A DNA stretch of 64,000 nucleotides from Panonychus citri (Eukaryota > Arthropoda > Arachnida > Trombidiformes > Tetranychidae): positions 620,001 to 684,000 of the forward strand of contig NW_026515549.1 of the NCBI RefSeq assembly GCF_014898815.1. Direction: 5' to 3'. Shown piece after piece: positions 62,501-64,000 of the stretch; within the stretch, counting starts at the first letter, position 1, and each line of letters opens with the position of its first letter. A program made the translations under genes and the position numbers. Below the pieces are notes generated by a model. That model was given only the letters and a program-made list of their open reading frames with translations, had not been told where the DNA came from and ran no database searches.

Positions 62501-63521
62501 ATAACAGAGAAAATTTTCCCTTGTGTCAATTTAATCTATTAATTGGATTGTGACTATCATTAAATGTGTACCAACAATGATTAGCAGAATCAAAATCAAT
62601 ATTATTATCCTTGAGTCTCATGATCATCATGAACCTTATCAGAAGCATTTCAATAGCCTTAAATGGCTCCAATCATTACCTTCATTTCAAAGAGATTGGC
62701 ACAATTGATTAAAATAAAAACCTTTTCTCTCGAGTTGGTGTAGTTTTTAATCTCAGAAATTTTAGTTAACATTATTCAACGTTTTCTATTGGTCAGTAAA
62801 TGACCAGTCAATTTGTGAGCAGGTTAAATGATCAGAAAAATTGGCTAATATCAATTTATTTGGTATTCTTTGGAAACAATATCATCATTTGTGGCGATTT
62901 CATTCCGATTTTTATCATGGAAACATGATGACAATTGAAGAGGAAAAATTTCCATTCTGATACTTTGTTTTATTCTTTTACACTTGATTTAAGCTTGAAT
63001 TCTTACTGAGCATTTAATCAGCATTCTGATGATGATAATTATCTGATAATTAGTCTTCAATTGCCCCCTTTGTTCAAATAGCTTTTGCCTTACTACTAAT
63101 TGCTATCAAGTTTATCAACTTTCATTAATATTATTATCTAGATGATGATCGTCATTGTAATCATTATCGTGATGATTATAATCATTCCAAAAGTTCTGGA
63201 GGCTTGAGTCATGTTAATTTCAGTTTCATTGTGCTTCTTATACCAACAGGATAATATAACAAGTTAATTTGTAATTCAATTATGTCCAATTTAATTTGAC
63301 TTAGTCTTCTTGATATAACATTTAAGTATAGCAATTTTCTGTCATCTTCTGTCTACCTTATCCTCCTCCTCTTCATCTTCATCTTTCACATCATCTTTGT
63401 CTTTTAAATGCAATAATCAAGTGATGATAATATTGTTTGTCGTAAATCAAGTTGAACAGCCTGGTAAGAGACAAGTTATCACCCAGAACACACACACCAC
63501 GAATTAATAAAGGACTTCAAC

Positions 63522-63524
<3 letters not shown>

Positions 63525-63561
<37 letters not shown>
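63525..63561. repeat. (GA)n microsatellite, about 18 units
   Basis: An uninterrupted GA run of 37 bases. Seen directly. Confidence 0.98.
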
Positions 63562-63563
<2 letters not shown>

Positions 63564-64000
63564 AGTTGGATAGCTCATTGATGATACATGGATGATCATC
63601 ATCACTATGATACCATTAAGATGATGTCAGAATTTTTTTACCACACAAAAGGAAGATTTCTCATCTTTTTCTGCATTCTGTTCATCCTGCTCTGTATCTT
63701 CAATTTGTTGCTTCTGAACTTCAATAATAACTGATAGTGAAGATGAAAGAGAAAGTTTTCAGTTAAAGGTCAAGTTTATCACCAGGGAAACGAAGATATT
63801 GAGTTTTGAATGAGAATAAAATTTCGCTGAGAAAAAGTAAACGATCAAAATGATAGACATGATGAAGGGTCAAGTTATTTAGAATAAGAAAAGTTTATTA
63901 TCCCGATTCATTGAGATTCTTTCATTTGAATGACAATCAAACTCCAAGGTGCTAAATTGAAAATTTCATTCTCTTCTCATATTCTGTGTTAATAAAGACA

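Larger units (their letters stand above)
44429..64000. other. Gene-poor 19.6 kb, simple-repeat-rich
   Basis: I find no convincing protein gene. The longest frames (47257-47634 and 57576-57938 on +) are 120-125 codons of Phe/Leu/Ile/Ser-rich sequence from pyrimidine tracts. Simple sequence dominates: ATCATGAT, GATGAAGAT and (CT)n or (GA)n tracts. The 44.4-45 kb part should contain the promoter and leader of the octopamine-receptor-like gene. A patch at about 56180-56370 has more balanced composition than its surroundings. No tRNA or rRNA was recognised. Confidence 0.5.

Overview
This is a stretch of AT-rich animal nuclear DNA, read as an arthropod genome. The evidence is spliced genes with GT-AG introns, poly(A) signals, many microsatellites, decayed transposons and five confidently identified genes that all have arthropod counterparts. 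Introns inside housekeeping genes are short (about 90-140 bases) and the intergenic DNA is full of GATGAT/ATCATGAT and TTGATT/CAATTA words. A small-genome chelicerate such as an acariform (spider-mite-like) mite would fit, but that placement is an impression, not something the sequence proves.

Layout. (1) 1-2550: no gene seen. (2) 2551-16158: a two-exon neuropeptide receptor of the ecdysis-triggering-hormone receptor (ETHR) type, + strand, split by an 11.9 kb intron. (3) 16590-20566: a compact block of three housekeeping genes: RpL26 (-), Ciao1 (+, divergent from RpL26) and the proteasome ubiquitin receptor Rpn10/PSMD4 (-, convergent with Ciao1). A GGGACCG/CGGTCCC word recurs in both promoter regions. 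(4) 25.3-34 kb: a mobile-element-rich interval. It holds an unrecognised four-exon zinc-knuckle gene (+), a broken proline-rich reading frame (-), a pogo/Tigger-type foldback MITE with perfect TA-flanked ends, possible remnants of an LTR-retrotransposon gag and protease (-), and a clearly broken Tc1/mariner-superfamily transposase (-). A TCAAGGTCA nuclear-receptor-type word clusters here. (5) 41039-44428: an uninterrupted 1129-codon biogenic-amine GPCR (-), best matched to alpha2-adrenergic-like octopamine receptors, with a very long Ser/Thr-rich N-terminus and a very long third cytoplasmic loop. (6) 44.6-64 kb: about 19 kb with no convincing coding sequence, dominated by simple repeats.

The two GPCRs belong to arthropod neuroendocrine signalling (moulting/ecdysis control and octopamine signalling), but nothing here shows that they are co-regulated. 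The three central genes serve translation, cytosolic Fe-S protein assembly and protein degradation. The best candidates for something undescribed are the zinc-knuckle gene with its clustered TCAAGGTCA sites, and the promoter word shared by the housekeeping genes. I could not run any similarity search; family assignments come from recognising conserved motifs.
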